From assembly GCA_019639075.1 (NCBI GenBank), contig JAHBSO010000002.1, positions 62,001-126,000 of the forward strand: a stretch of DNA of 64,000 nucleotides, written 5' to 3'. Source of the stretch: Actinomycetota bacterium. Lineage in GTDB: Bacteria; Actinomycetota; Acidimicrobiia; Acidimicrobiales; Iamiaceae. The first letter of the stretch is position 1, and each line of letters begins with the position of its first letter. The notes beneath the pieces are model-generated. The model saw nothing but the letters and a program-made list of their open reading frames with translations. It was not told the DNA's origin and made no database searches. A program made the position numbers and the translations under genes. This document shows positions 28,617 through 37,361 of this stretch, in pieces.

Positions 28617-30248
28617 GTGCTCGACCACTCGGCCGCCGGCCACGACCAGGCGGCGGGTGACGTCGACCCGGTCGAGGAACGCTCGGTCGTGGGTGACGAG
28701 CAGCAGCGTGCCCACGAAGCGACCCAGCGCCTGCTCCAGCTGCTCGATCGCCGGCAGGTCGAGGTGGTTGGTCGGTTCGTCGAGCACCAGCAGGTTCACC
28801 CCCTCCGCCATGAACAGGGCGAGGTTGGCCCGGGTGCGCTCCCCCGGCGACAGCCCGCTCGACGGGCGGCCGACGTGCTCGGCGCCCAGGCCGAACTTGG
28901 CCAGCAGCGACCGCACCTCGTCCACCCGGCCGCCGGTCGCGTCCTGCACGACCTCCAGCACCGTGGGATCGCCGGCGAACCGCTCACGCCGCTGGCTCAG
29001 CTCGCCGACCACGACCGACGGGCCGATCGTCGCCGTGCCCTCGACCGGATCCAGCCGCCCCAGCAACAGGTCGATGAGCGTCGACTTGCCGGCGCCGTTC
29101 TCGCCCTCGATCGCGATCCGGTCGGCCCACCCGACGACCAGGTCGACCGGGCCGAGCCGGAACGAACCCCGCTCGGCGACGGCCCCATGCAGCTCGGCCA
29201 CCACGTCGCCGCTGCGCTCGGCCGTGCCGATCTCGAAGCGCAGCTCCCAGCCCTCCCACGGCTTGTCCACGACCTCCAACCGGTCGATCGCCCGCTCGGT
29301 CGCCCTCGCCTTGCCGGCGAGCTGCTCGGACTGCGACTTGGCCCGGTGGCGGACGAACTTGTCGGTCTCACCCGACCGCTTGGCCTTGCCGATCCCCTGG
29401 CTGGACCACTCCCGCTGGTGCTGGGCCCGGGACCGCAGCTCGTCGCGCTTGGCCACGTAGGCGGCGTGGTCCTCCTCGGCGTGACGCCGGGCGGTGGCCC
29501 GGGCGTCGAGGTAGGCGTGCCAGCCCCCGCCGAAGACCGTGGCGGTGTGGTCGTGCTCGTCGAGCTCGACCACGTGGGTGACGACCCGTTCGAGGAAGGC
29601 CCGGTCGTGGCTGACCACCACCACCGGCTCGCTGCGGGACAGCACGAACGCCTCCAGCCGGGCCAGACCGTCGAAGTCGAGGTCGTTCGTCGGTTCGTCG
29701 AGGAGCAGCACGTCGAAGCGCGAGAGGAGGGTGGCCGCCAGCGACACCCTCGCCGCCTGGCCGCCCGACAGGCCGTCGGTGGCCTGCTCGGCCACCGCGC
29801 CGTCGATCCCGAGGTCGGCCAGCACCTCGCCGAGCCGGGCGTCGAGGTCCGGGCCGCCGAGCGCGAGCCAACGGTCGAGGGCGACGGCGTAGCGGTCGCC
29901 ACCATCGGGTTCGCCCGCCGCCAGCGCCTCGGTCGCACCGTCCAGCTCGGCCTCGGCCGCCGCCACCCCGGTGCGGCGCCCGACGAACGCCACCACCGAC
30001 TCCTCGGGGTCGCGATCCGGTTCCTGGGGCAGGAGGCCGACGGTGGCGTCCGCCGGTGCCACCCGCACCGTGCCCCGCTCGGGTCGGAGGTGACCGGCCA
30101 GCACCCGCAGGAGCGTCGACTTCCCGGTGCCGTTCGGGCCGACGACGCCGAAGCGCTGGCCGGGCCCGACCGCGAAGTCGACGTCGTGCAGCACCGGGTT
30201 CGGGCCGTAGGAGAACGTGACCCCGCGGGCCTGGATCGTGGCCGTCAG
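28614..30248 (-). CDS. ABC-F family ATPase, apparent CTG start
   Basis: The 544-residue protein has two ATP-binding cassettes and no membrane helices. Walker A motifs are GPNGTGKST (residues 37-45) and GENGAGKST, signatures LSGGQ and LSPGE, and both sites have LDEPTN. A charged linker with KRSGETDKFVRHRAKSQ joins them. Such proteins act at the ribosomal E site in translation or drug resistance. No ATG, GTG or TTG is available at the family's usual N-terminus; CTG followed by TATIQARGVTFSYG fits and overlaps the mreB stop. It is the third gene of that operon. Confidence 0.9.
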   Translation of the reverse strand: MTATIQARGVTFSYGPNPVLHDVDFAVGPGQRFGVVGPNGTGKSTLLRVLAGHLRPERGTVRVAPADATVGLLPQEPDRDPEESVVAFVGRRTGVAAAEAELDGATEALAAGEPDGGDRYAVALDRWLALGGPDLDARLGEVLADLGIDGAVAEQATDGLSGGQAARVSLAATLLSRFDVLLLDEPTNDLDFDGLARLEAFVLSRSEPVVVVSHDRAFLERVVTHVVELDEHDHTATVFGGGWHAYLDARATARRHAEEDHAAYVAKRDELRSRAQHQREWSSQGIGKAKRSGETDKFVRHRAKSQSEQLAGKARATERAIDRLEVVDKPWEGWELRFEIGTAERSGDVVAELHGAVAERGSFRLGPVDLVVGWADRIAIEGENGAGKSTLIDLLLGRLDPVEGTATIGPSVVVGELSQRRERFAGDPTVLEVVQDATGGRVDEVRSLLAKFGLGAEHVGRPSSGLSPGERTRANLALFMAEGVNLLVLDEPTNHLDLPAIEQLEQALGRFVGTLLLVTHDRAFLDRVDVTRRLVVAGGRVVEH

Positions 30249-31246
30249 CGGGCTCCCATGAACATCACGCGCAGCTGGTCGTAGGCCTCGATGCAGCGGC
30301 CCGCGCCCATGACCACCGCCTCGAGCGGCTGGTCGACGAGCGTGACGGGGACCTCGGTCTCCTGTGCGATCCGGTTGGCCAGGCCCTTGAGCATCCCGCC
30401 GCCGCCCACGAGGTACATGCCCCGCTCGATCAGGTCGTGGGCCAGCTCCGGCGGCGCGTTGCCGAGGCAGGCGATCACCGAGTCGACGATCGCGTTGACC
30501 GGCTCGGCGATGGCTTCGCGCACTTCTTCGGGCGACAGGATCACCGTCTTCGGCAGGCCGCTCATGAGGTCGCGCCCGCGCACCTCGGCCTTGACGTCGT
30601 CCTGCACCGGCCACGCCGAGCCGATCGCCACCTTGATCTCCTCCGCCGTGCGCTCGCCGACGGCGATGCCGTACTCGCGGCGGATGAACGCCTGGATCGC
30701 CGCGTCGAGGTCGAACGACCCCACCCGCACCGCCTCGAGGGCGACGACGCCGCCCAAGCTGATCAGCGCGGTCTCGGAGGTGCCACCGCCCACGTCGACG
30801 ACCATGTTGGCGATCGGCTCGTTGACCGGGAGGTACGCACCGAGCGCCGCCGCCATGGGCTGCTCGATCAGCTGCGCGTCGGCGGCACCGGCGCGACGGG
30901 CCGCCTCGGTGACGGCGCGGCGCTCGACCTCGGTGATGGCCGACGGCACGCAGATCACCACGCGCGGCCGGTTGAACTTCGAGACGCCGGCCCGCTGGAG
31001 CAGCAGGCGGATCATCCGCTGGGTGACGTCGAAGTCGGTGATCGCCCCCTGGCGGAGGGGACGCACGGCGACGATGTAGCCGGGCGTGCGCCCGATCATC
31101 TGCCACGCCTCCTGGCCCATGGCCAGCACGTCGCCGGTCTGCTGGTTGAGCGCGATCACCGACGGCTCGTTCAGCACGATGCCCTGGCCCTTCGCGTACA
31201 CCAACGTGTTCGCGGTGCCGAGGTCGATGGCGAGGTCGCGTGCCAT
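30245..31246 (-). CDS. mreB: MreB/Mbl-type bacterial actin
   Basis: The 333-residue ATPase forms membrane-bound filaments that guide wall growth. DLGTANTLVY is the phosphate 1 motif, VVDVGGGTSETALIS phosphate 2, and LVGGGGMLKGL the adenosine motif. No mreC, mreD or rodA is next to it; instead a 79-residue membrane protein lies upstream (TGATG overlap) and an ABC-F gene downstream. A solitary MreB-like protein is seen in some non-rod actinobacteria, so the role in shape is uncertain. Confidence 0.95.
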   Translation of the reverse strand: MARDLAIDLGTANTLVYAKGQGIVLNEPSVIALNQQTGDVLAMGQEAWQMIGRTPGYIVAVRPLRQGAITDFDVTQRMIRLLLQRAGVSKFNRPRVVICVPSAITEVERRAVTEAARRAGAADAQLIEQPMAAALGAYLPVNEPIANMVVDVGGGTSETALISLGGVVALEAVRVGSFDLDAAIQAFIRREYGIAVGERTAEEIKVAIGSAWPVQDDVKAEVRGRDLMSGLPKTVILSPEEVREAIAEPVNAIVDSVIACLGNAPPELAHDLIERGMYLVGGGGMLKGLANRIAQETEVPVTLVDQPLEAVVMGAGRCIEAYDQLRVMFMGAR

Positions 31247-31485
31247 CAGGTCCGTCCCGGCGGTCGGCGCGGCGGCCCGGCCCGCTTGGGCGCCTCGGTG
31301 CGCTTCGGGGCATCGACCCGCTGGCCGTGCAGCGGTGTCGCGTCCGGAGACAGCGCGTCCATCTCCCGACGGAACGAGTCGACACCGTGCTCGAGGGACG
31401 TGGGCTGGCGGTTCCGCAGCCAGACCGTGGTCGAGACGGCCGCCACGATGAGCACGGGCACCACGATGTAGAGCAGGACGCTCAT
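31246..31485 (-). CDS. small single-span membrane protein upstream of mreB
   Basis: A 79-residue protein with one N-terminal helix (SVLLYIVVPVLIVAAVSTTVWL) and a cytoplasmic tail rich in Lys, Arg and Pro at the end (DAPKRTEAPKRAGPPRRPP). The stop overlaps the mreB ATG by one base, which couples translation. It could tether or regulate the actin filament; that is inference from position only. No family recognised. Confidence 0.75.
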   Translation of the reverse strand: MSVLLYIVVPVLIVAAVSTTVWLRNRQPTSLEHGVDSFRREMDALSPDATPLHGQRVDAPKRTEAPKRAGPPRRPPGRT

Positions 31486-31570
31486 CGGGACAGGCCAGTG
31501 CGCGGGTGGACCACGCCGCCATGGTAGATGCCGACGGCTCCCCCGCGGCCCGTCGGGGGAAGGTGCTCGG

Positions 31571-31576
31571 TACGAT
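31571..31576 (+). promoter_or_regulatory. -10 element TACGAT before the HtrA-like gene
   Basis: TACGAT lies 9 nt before the ATG at 31586. Confidence 0.45.
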
Positions 31577-31585
31577 CGCGGCCCG

Positions 31586-32668
31586 ATGCCGTTCGACCGA
31601 CCATCCGACGACGAACGGCCCGGACCCGACGGGATCCTGCCGCCCGACGACCGCCTGTGGCGCCACCCCTCCGAACTGGGCGGCTCACACGCCCCGACCG
31701 AACGCTCCCGACCGATCACGTGGCTGGCCGTCACCGCCATCGTCGTCGGTGTCGCGCTCGGCGCCGTGGTCCTCTGGTCGGCCCGCCCGGTCACCGACGA
31801 GCGGGCGGACGGGTCCGACGACGTCCGCGCCGCGACCGCCCCCACCGGGGTGAGCATGCTGTCGGTCCGGCGCTCGCTGGCCACCGTCGAGATCGGCGAC
31901 GGCGACACCTGGCAGCAGGTCTCGGGACTCTGGGTCGATGCCGCCGGCACGCTGGCCGTGCCGGCCCTGCTGCTCGACGGCGGCGGCGCGGTCTACGTGA
32001 TCGGTGAGGACGGCCGCCGCCAGCTGGCCCGGATCGCCGGGGTCGACGACGCCACGGGCATCGCGACCCTCGTCGTCGCCACCACCGACGGGCTCCCGGC
32101 CACGCTCGGGTCCCGCCCCGACGTCGGGCAGCGGGTCTCGGTGGTGGCGGCCGACGTCGAGGATCCGGTGGCCGCCGCCCGCGTCGAGGTGCTGTCGGTC
32201 GGCGAGGCCGCCGACGTCGACGGCACGGTCCACCACGACACCGTCCACCTCGACCACGGGTCGACCGATCCGGTCGGGTCGGCGCTGGTCGACGAGGGCG
32301 GCACGGTCGTCGCGATGGTCATCGGGACCGACGGGGAGGGCCGCACGATCGCCACTCCCGCCGACACCGTGCGCTCGGTCGCCACGGCGCTGCGCGACGA
32401 CGGTGAGGTCCGGTGGGCCCGGTTGGGCGTCCGGGTCGCCGACACCGCATCGTCGTCGGGGGCGCAGGTGGTCGGGCTCGACGACGGCAGCCCGGGGACC
32501 GCCGCCGGGATCCAGGTCGACGACGTGGTGACCGCGGTCGACGGGGTGGCCGTCCACGACGCCGGCGACCTCGTCGCCGCGCTCCGGGCCCACGACCCGG
32601 GCGACGACGTCGCCGTCACCGTCGAGCGCGACGGGGACCGCTTCGCGGTCGCGGTCACCCTCGGCTGA
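31586..32668 (+). CDS. membrane-anchored HtrA-like protein, catalytic residues lost, PDZ domain
   Basis: The 360-residue protein has a cytoplasmic N-terminus with DDRLWRHPSELG (residues 21-32), one membrane helix (44-64), a trypsin-like fold (about 85-270) and a C-terminal PDZ domain (about 278-360). The fold is recognisable, but the usual TNAH, D-L/I-A-L and GNSGG sites read AVPA, G-I-A-T and DPVGS (Val230 at the Ser position), so it should not cut peptides. It may bind or scaffold proteins through the PDZ domain. The LWRHPSE motif recurs in Acidimicrobiia membrane proteins to my knowledge. The active relative in this window is at 46987-48339. Confidence 0.82.
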   Translation: MPFDRPSDDERPGPDGILPPDDRLWRHPSELGGSHAPTERSRPITWLAVTAIVVGVALGAVVLWSARPVTDERADGSDDVRAATAPTGVSMLSVRRSLATVEIGDGDTWQQVSGLWVDAAGTLAVPALLLDGGGAVYVIGEDGRRQLARIAGVDDATGIATLVVATTDGLPATLGSRPDVGQRVSVVAADVEDPVAAARVEVLSVGEAADVDGTVHHDTVHLDHGSTDPVGSALVDEGGTVVAMVIGTDGEGRTIATPADTVRSVATALRDDGEVRWARLGVRVADTASSSGAQVVGLDDGSPGTAAGIQVDDVVTAVDGVAVHDAGDLVAALRAHDPGDDVAVTVERDGDRFAVAVTLG

Positions 32669-32674
32669 CGGTGC

Positions 32675-33709
32675 TCAGGCGTTGCGACGACGGCGGCGCA
32701 CCAGGGCGACCGCGCCACCCACCAGCGCGGCGACCACACCCGCGCTGACACCGAGCGCGAGCTCCTGGCGACGCTGCGGGCTGATCGACTCGATCGCGCT
32801 GGCCTCGTGGCCCGCGACGTACGCCTCCTCGTTGGAGTTCGTCTCCCGCCAGCCGGCGGCGACCAGGCGGTCGTTGGCCACCACCCACGGGTGCAACGCA
32901 TAGGCCACCACGCCGGGCATCGTCGGCGCGAGCCCGAGCCGGTAGCGCCACTCCGAGGCCTTGAGCGCAGCCTGCTCGGGCAGCCGCAGCTTCGGCACCG
33001 GGTCGAGCGCACGGCGCTCGTTCGGCGTGAGCCAGCCCGTCGGCGCCACGTTGACGGGGCCGTCGAGGCGGGCCGCCCACGCGACGACGATCGCCGACGC
33101 GAGGTCGTCCTCGTGGAGGTACTGCGCCGGGGTGTCGTCGCCGGGCGGCACGTTGCTCACCGCGTCGAGCGCCTCGGCCAGCCAGTTGCCCTCGCCCCCG
33201 ACCACGGTCGCGGGACGCAGGCGGGCGACGGTGGTCCCCGGGTGGTCGGCCGCCCAGTCGGCCGCCAGACGCTCGATCTCGCCCATCTGCACCGCGAACG
33301 CCAGGTCGGGGTGCGGGCGCAGCGGCGCGTCCTCGGTGAGCGGCACCGGGTTGTTCGGCCACGGCCCGTAGACGGTGGCGCTCGAGCGCAGGACCACCGA
33401 CGAGGCGCCGGCCTTCTCCGCGGCGTCGAGCACCCGTCGGGCCATGGTCACGTCGACGGCGTCGTCGATCTCGGGTCCCGTGAGCCGGGGCCCGAAGGCG
33501 GAGGCGAGGTGGATGACCGCGTCGGCACCCTCGAAGGCCTCGGTGAGGTCGGCGGTGACCAGGTCGAGGCGGTGCGACTCCACGCCGTGACCGCTCATCG
33601 ACAGCAGGTCGATGCCCACCACCGACGAGACGTCGTCGCGCGCCGCGAGGAGCGTCCGGACCTTGCGTCCGATCGAGCTCGCCGCCCCCGTCACCACGAC
33701 CCGTGCCAT
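32675..33709 (-). CDS. NAD-dependent epimerase/dehydratase-like protein with C-terminal membrane anchor
   Basis: A 344-residue extended SDR. The N-terminal VVTGAASSIGRKV binds NAD(P), DLLSMSGHG and DLVTADLTEA follow, and ADAVIHLASAFGP is typical. The YxxxK catalytic pair appears lost: the region reads DLAFAVQMGEIERL, with Phe and Met where Tyr and Lys are expected. The last 25 residues form a hydrophobic helix ended by RRRRR, which would anchor the enzyme to the membrane by its tail. A role in sugar-nucleotide or sterol chemistry cannot be shown. It ends 7 nt from the convergent HtrA-like gene. Confidence 0.83.
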   Translation of the reverse strand: MARVVVTGAASSIGRKVRTLLAARDDVSSVVGIDLLSMSGHGVESHRLDLVTADLTEAFEGADAVIHLASAFGPRLTGPEIDDAVDVTMARRVLDAAEKAGASSVVLRSSATVYGPWPNNPVPLTEDAPLRPHPDLAFAVQMGEIERLAADWAADHPGTTVARLRPATVVGGEGNWLAEALDAVSNVPPGDDTPAQYLHEDDLASAIVVAWAARLDGPVNVAPTGWLTPNERRALDPVPKLRLPEQAALKASEWRYRLGLAPTMPGVVAYALHPWVVANDRLVAAGWRETNSNEEAYVAGHEASAIESISPQRRQELALGVSAGVVAALVGGAVALVRRRRRNA

Positions 33710-33762
33710 CCCGTGAGCTTGCCCGCGCCGGTGCCGCCGTGCCACATCGTGGGGTCCGGCCG

Positions 33763-33768
33763 TACGAT
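33763..33768 (+). promoter_or_regulatory. -10 element TACGAT for leaderless Zincin_2 gene
   Basis: TACGAT lies 6 nt before the ATG at 33775. Confidence 0.5.
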
Positions 33769-33774
33769 GCAGGC

Positions 33775-34983
33775 ATGACATCGGGCAGCAACCCGTTCGA
33801 GGGCATGCCGTTCTTCGGCGACCTCCTCAAGATGTTGGGCACGCAGGGCCCGGTGCAGTGGGACGGCGCCCGCCAGCTCGCCCTGTCCATCGCCACCGAC
33901 GGCGGCAGCGAACCCAACGTCGACCCGATGGAGCGCATCCGCTTCGAACAGCTGGCCCGGGTCGCCGAGATGCACGTCACCCGCGCCACCGACCTGCCGG
34001 TGTCGTCGTCGGGCGCGCTCACCGTCACCCCCGTCACCCGCACGCAGTGGGTCCTCGCCACCCTCGACGCCTACCGGCCCCTCGTCGAGCGCATGGCCAC
34101 CGCGCTGCACCCGCCGACCCCGAACCCCGGCGAGGCGGTCCACCCGGCCGCCGACGAGCTCGACGGCGACCCGACCGAGGCCTGGCTCGGCCAGATCATG
34201 GGCCTCCTCTCGCCGATGCTGCTCGGCATGACCACGGGCTCGTTGGTCGGCCACCTCGCCACCCGCAGCTTCGGCCTCTACGACCTGCCCATCCCCCGCC
34301 CGGCGTCCGACGACGTGTCGGTGGTCGCGGCCAACGTCGACGCCTTCGGCAAGGACTGGTCCCTCGACGGCGACGACCTGCGGCTGTGGGTGTGCCTCGA
34401 CCAGATCGCCCACCACGCCGTGCTCCGGGTGCCGCACGTGCGGGCCCGACTGGAGGGGTTGCTCCACGAGTACGCGGGTGCGTTCGAGTCCGACCCCGAT
34501 GCGCTGGGGTCGAAGCTCGCCGATCTGGACGTGGACCCGACCGGCGGTGATCCGATGGCGCGGTTCCAGGAGCTGATGGGCGACCCGGAGGTCGTCCTCG
34601 GCGCCGTTCGCTCGGCCCGGCAGCAGGAGCTGCTACCCCAGCTCGAGGCGCTCGTCACCGTGGTCGAGGGCTACGTCGACCACGTCATGGACGGCGTGGG
34701 CCACAGCCTGGTCGGCACCTACGGCCAGGTGACCGAGGCGATGCACCGCCGCCGGGTCGAGGCCTCGGCCAGCGACCGCTTCGTCGAGCGGCTGCTCGGC
34801 CTCGACCTCACCCAGGACCACTTCGACCGGGGCCGGGCGTTCGTCGACGGCGTCGTCGAACGGGCCGGGACCGACGGATTGGCCCGGCTCTGGGCCTCCG
34901 CCGAGGTCCTGCCCACCCCCAACGAGGTGGCCGCCCCCGGGCTCTGGCTCGCCCGCATCGACCTGCCCGGCGACACCGCCTGA
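33775..34983 (+). CDS. Zincin_2 (DUF2342) family protein, HExxH degenerate
   Basis: The 402-residue protein belongs to an actinobacterial family annotated as putative zinc metalloproteases. In the family an HExxH helix is followed by a VPWL segment; here residues 209-213 are DQIAH, then HAVLRVPHVRARL, so the first His and the catalytic Glu appear replaced. The later VVEGYVDHVMD (Glu298, His303) is kept. It therefore probably binds metal poorly or not at all. No signal peptide or membrane helix. It is divergent from the SDR gene. Confidence 0.8.
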   Translation: MTSGSNPFEGMPFFGDLLKMLGTQGPVQWDGARQLALSIATDGGSEPNVDPMERIRFEQLARVAEMHVTRATDLPVSSSGALTVTPVTRTQWVLATLDAYRPLVERMATALHPPTPNPGEAVHPAADELDGDPTEAWLGQIMGLLSPMLLGMTTGSLVGHLATRSFGLYDLPIPRPASDDVSVVAANVDAFGKDWSLDGDDLRLWVCLDQIAHHAVLRVPHVRARLEGLLHEYAGAFESDPDALGSKLADLDVDPTGGDPMARFQELMGDPEVVLGAVRSARQQELLPQLEALVTVVEGYVDHVMDGVGHSLVGTYGQVTEAMHRRRVEASASDRFVERLLGLDLTQDHFDRGRAFVDGVVERAGTDGLARLWASAEVLPTPNEVAAPGLWLARIDLPGDTA

Positions 34984-34987
34984 CGAA

Positions 34988-36595
34988 TCAGCGCTCCGGC
35001 CGGGTCGGCTCGTCGGGGCTCCACGGGAACGGGTTCGCCACCGACGGATCGAGGTCGTCGAGGTACGACGAACGCTCGTCGTCGGGCACCCAGGCCACCG
35101 GTGACGATGCCGCGAGCTCGCCCTCGACGAGTGGCGGGCGGTCCGGTTCGGCCCACTCGGGCGGGGCCTCCTCGTCGTACTCGTCGTCGTCGTACTCGTA
35201 CTCGTACTCGTCATAGTCGTCGTACTCGTCATCGAGGTCGTCGTCGTGGCGGAACCGGCGCAGCGCCCGGCGGGGCGCCCGCCGGATGCGGCCCTTCACC
35301 TCGGCCGACACCTCCGACATCCGGTCCTCGATCACCGCCGCCCGGGCGGTGGCGACCGTCTGCTTCGCGCCCGTGCGGTGCGCGTAGCTCATCCGGGCCA
35401 GGACGTAGGACGACAGCGCGATGAGCGCCGTGGCGAACACGACGATGAAGCCGGTGTCGGCGTCCAGGTCGAACGCCACCGCGATCAGCGCGCCGATCAC
35501 CCACGACACCTGGAAACGGGTCTCGAACCGGGCGAAGGCCCGCCCCCGGTTCGCGTCGGGCGCGTCGCGCTGGAGGATCGAGTCGAAGGCGAGCTTGCCG
35601 CCGCCGCCGGCGAAACCGACGCAGGCACCGAGGACCGTGGCACCCATCCACCCACCGAGAACGATCGCGAACAACCCGCCGGTCACCACCAGCGCCAGCA
35701 CGCCGGTGAGCAGGTTCTCCTCGCTCGTCATCTGCCGGATGCGGGGACCGGCCGCCGCGCCGCCGAGCTGGCTGAGCACGCTGGCCCCGCCGACCACCAC
35801 GAACTCCCAGGGGGGACGGTCCCCGCCCTGGAAGTCGAACGCGATCACGAGCGTCAGGAACCCGACGCAGGCACGGATCCACCCCATGGCCGACCCGGCC
35901 ATGACGATGGACGCGCCGCGCAGCTCAAGCTTCTCGGTCTCGTCGGCCTCCTCCTCGGCGACGCGCACCGGCTTGATGCGGGTGGCCAGGACGACGCCCG
36001 CCACGTAGGTGCACATCGCCATGTAGAGCGCCCACTCAGGCCCGGCCAGCTTCATCACGATGGCCGCCGGGACGACGCCGATGAAGCTGGCCAGCCCGGA
36101 GATCAACGCCAGCTTGGAGTTGGCCTGCACCAGCTCGGTGTCGGTGCGCACGACGGTGGGGACGAGCGCGCTCCTGGCCACGGCGTACGCCTTCTGGAAG
36201 ACGAGGAGGCACAGCGCGTAGAAGAAGAAGAACAGGCTCCCGGCCTTGACCTCGCCGGCCATCAGCCAGGCGGCCACCGCCCGGAGGACGAGCGACGCGA
36301 TCACCATGAGGCGGTGACCGCCCCTCATGCGGTCGATCAGCGGCCCGATGAGCGGTGACAGCACCGCGAACGGGAGCATGGTGATCACCAGGTAGCGCAG
36401 CACCGGGACCCGGGCCTCGCCGGCCGGCATGCTGAAGAACAGCGACCCGGCGAGCGCGGCAGCCACCATGGCGTCGGCCATCGCATTGGTGGCGTGGGTG
36501 CGTGCGAGCCTCGCGAACGGGCTGATCACGAACGCCCTGGCCCCCTCGGGGGTCCTGGGGTGCGACAGCCCCTCGGTGCTCGTCGGGTCGCTCAC
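34988..36595 (-). CDS. MFS transporter with acidic C-terminal tail
   Basis: The 535-residue protein has about twelve membrane helices up to residue 410, with the loop motif IGPLIDRMRGGHRL matching the MFS loop 2-3 signature. The tail (about residues 430-535) is very unusual: DDDLDDEYDDYDEYEYEY and more Asp/Glu/Tyr, then proline-rich. The GTG at 36595 is chosen over ATG at 36604 because TACGAT overlaps that ATG and stands 7 nt before the GTG. Related proteins are often called enterobactin or drug exporters; the substrate here is unknown. It converges on the Zincin_2 gene with a 4-nt gap. Confidence 0.85.
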   Translation of the reverse strand: MSDPTSTEGLSHPRTPEGARAFVISPFARLARTHATNAMADAMVAAALAGSLFFSMPAGEARVPVLRYLVITMLPFAVLSPLIGPLIDRMRGGHRLMVIASLVLRAVAAWLMAGEVKAGSLFFFFYALCLLVFQKAYAVARSALVPTVVRTDTELVQANSKLALISGLASFIGVVPAAIVMKLAGPEWALYMAMCTYVAGVVLATRIKPVRVAEEEADETEKLELRGASIVMAGSAMGWIRACVGFLTLVIAFDFQGGDRPPWEFVVVGGASVLSQLGGAAAGPRIRQMTSEENLLTGVLALVVTGGLFAIVLGGWMGATVLGACVGFAGGGGKLAFDSILQRDAPDANRGRAFARFETRFQVSWVIGALIAVAFDLDADTGFIVVFATALIALSSYVLARMSYAHRTGAKQTVATARAAVIEDRMSEVSAEVKGRIRRAPRRALRRFRHDDDLDDEYDDYDEYEYEYDDDEYDEEAPPEWAEPDRPPLVEGELAASSPVAWVPDDERSSYLDDLDPSVANPFPWSPDEPTRPER

Positions 36596-36602
36596 GGGCC
36601 CC

Positions 36603-36608
36603 ATCGTA
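36603..36608 (-). promoter_or_regulatory. -10 element TACGAT for leaderless MFS gene
   Basis: TACGAT overlaps a potential ATG at 36604 and lies 7 nt before GTG 36595, so GTG is the likely start. Confidence 0.45.
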
Positions 36609-36638
36609 GGGAACCCCCCTGACGAACCGCCGATCAGC

Positions 36639-37361
36639 TCATGGCCTCTCAGCTGCTCTCGGTGCCTCGAACTTGTAGCCGAGACCCCGGATCGTCACGA
36701 TGCGCACCGGGTTCGACGGATCGTCCTCGACCTTGGCCCGCAGTCGCTTCACGTGGACGTCGAGGGTCTTCGTGTCGCCCACGTAGTCGTGGCCCCAGAC
36801 CCGGTCGATGAGCACGTCGCGGGGCAGGACGCGGCCGGCGTTGGCCAGCAGCAGCGAGAGGAGCTCGAACTCCTTGAGGGGCAGCGACACCTGCTCCCCT
36901 CGGATGACCACCTCGTGGCGCTCCGGGTCGAGCGAGACATCGCCCACCACGAGCACGTCGTCACCCTCGTCGGGGCCGGCCGGCTCGTCGACGCGGGTCC
37001 GGCGCAGCACGGCCCGCATCCGGGCGACCAGCTCCCGCACCCGGTACGGCTTGGCCACGTAGTCGTCGGCACCGACCTCGAGGCCGACGACGGTGTCGAT
37101 CTCCGACGCCTTGGCCGTGACCATGATGATCGGGACCTTGGAGGTCTTGCGGATCTCCCGGCAGACGTCGATGCCCGACACCTTCGGCAGCATGACGTCG
37201 AGCAGGACGAGGTCGGGTTCGACCGCCGGGAACAGCGCCAGCGCCTGCGCCCCGTCGCGTGCCACCTGGACCCGGAACCCCTCGCGACCGAGGCCGCTGG
37301 TGAGGGCCTCGATGAAGCCCTCCTCGTCTTCGACCACCAGCACGGTGGTGGGAGCGGTCAT
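36639..37361 (-). CDS. OmpR-family response regulator (RegX3/PhoP-like)
   Basis: The 240-residue regulator has a receiver domain (residues 5-120; acidic pair Glu11/Asp12, phospho-acceptor Asp55 in LVLLDVMLP, VTAKAS with the conserved Thr and Lys) and a winged-helix domain (about 135-235; VLPRDVLIDRVWGHDYVGDTKTLDVHVKRLRAK). It ends a phosphate operon and overlaps the kinase gene by ATGA in the same order as senX3-regX3 of mycobacteria. It is the obvious candidate to bind the GTTCACC repeats before pstS and pstC. Confidence 0.93.
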   Translation of the reverse strand: MTAPTTVLVVEDEEGFIEALTSGLGREGFRVQVARDGAQALALFPAVEPDLVLLDVMLPKVSGIDVCREIRKTSKVPIIMVTAKASEIDTVVGLEVGADDYVAKPYRVRELVARMRAVLRRTRVDEPAGPDEGDDVLVVGDVSLDPERHEVVIRGEQVSLPLKEFELLSLLLANAGRVLPRDVLIDRVWGHDYVGDTKTLDVHVKRLRAKVEDDPSNPVRIVTIRGLGYKFEAPRAAERP

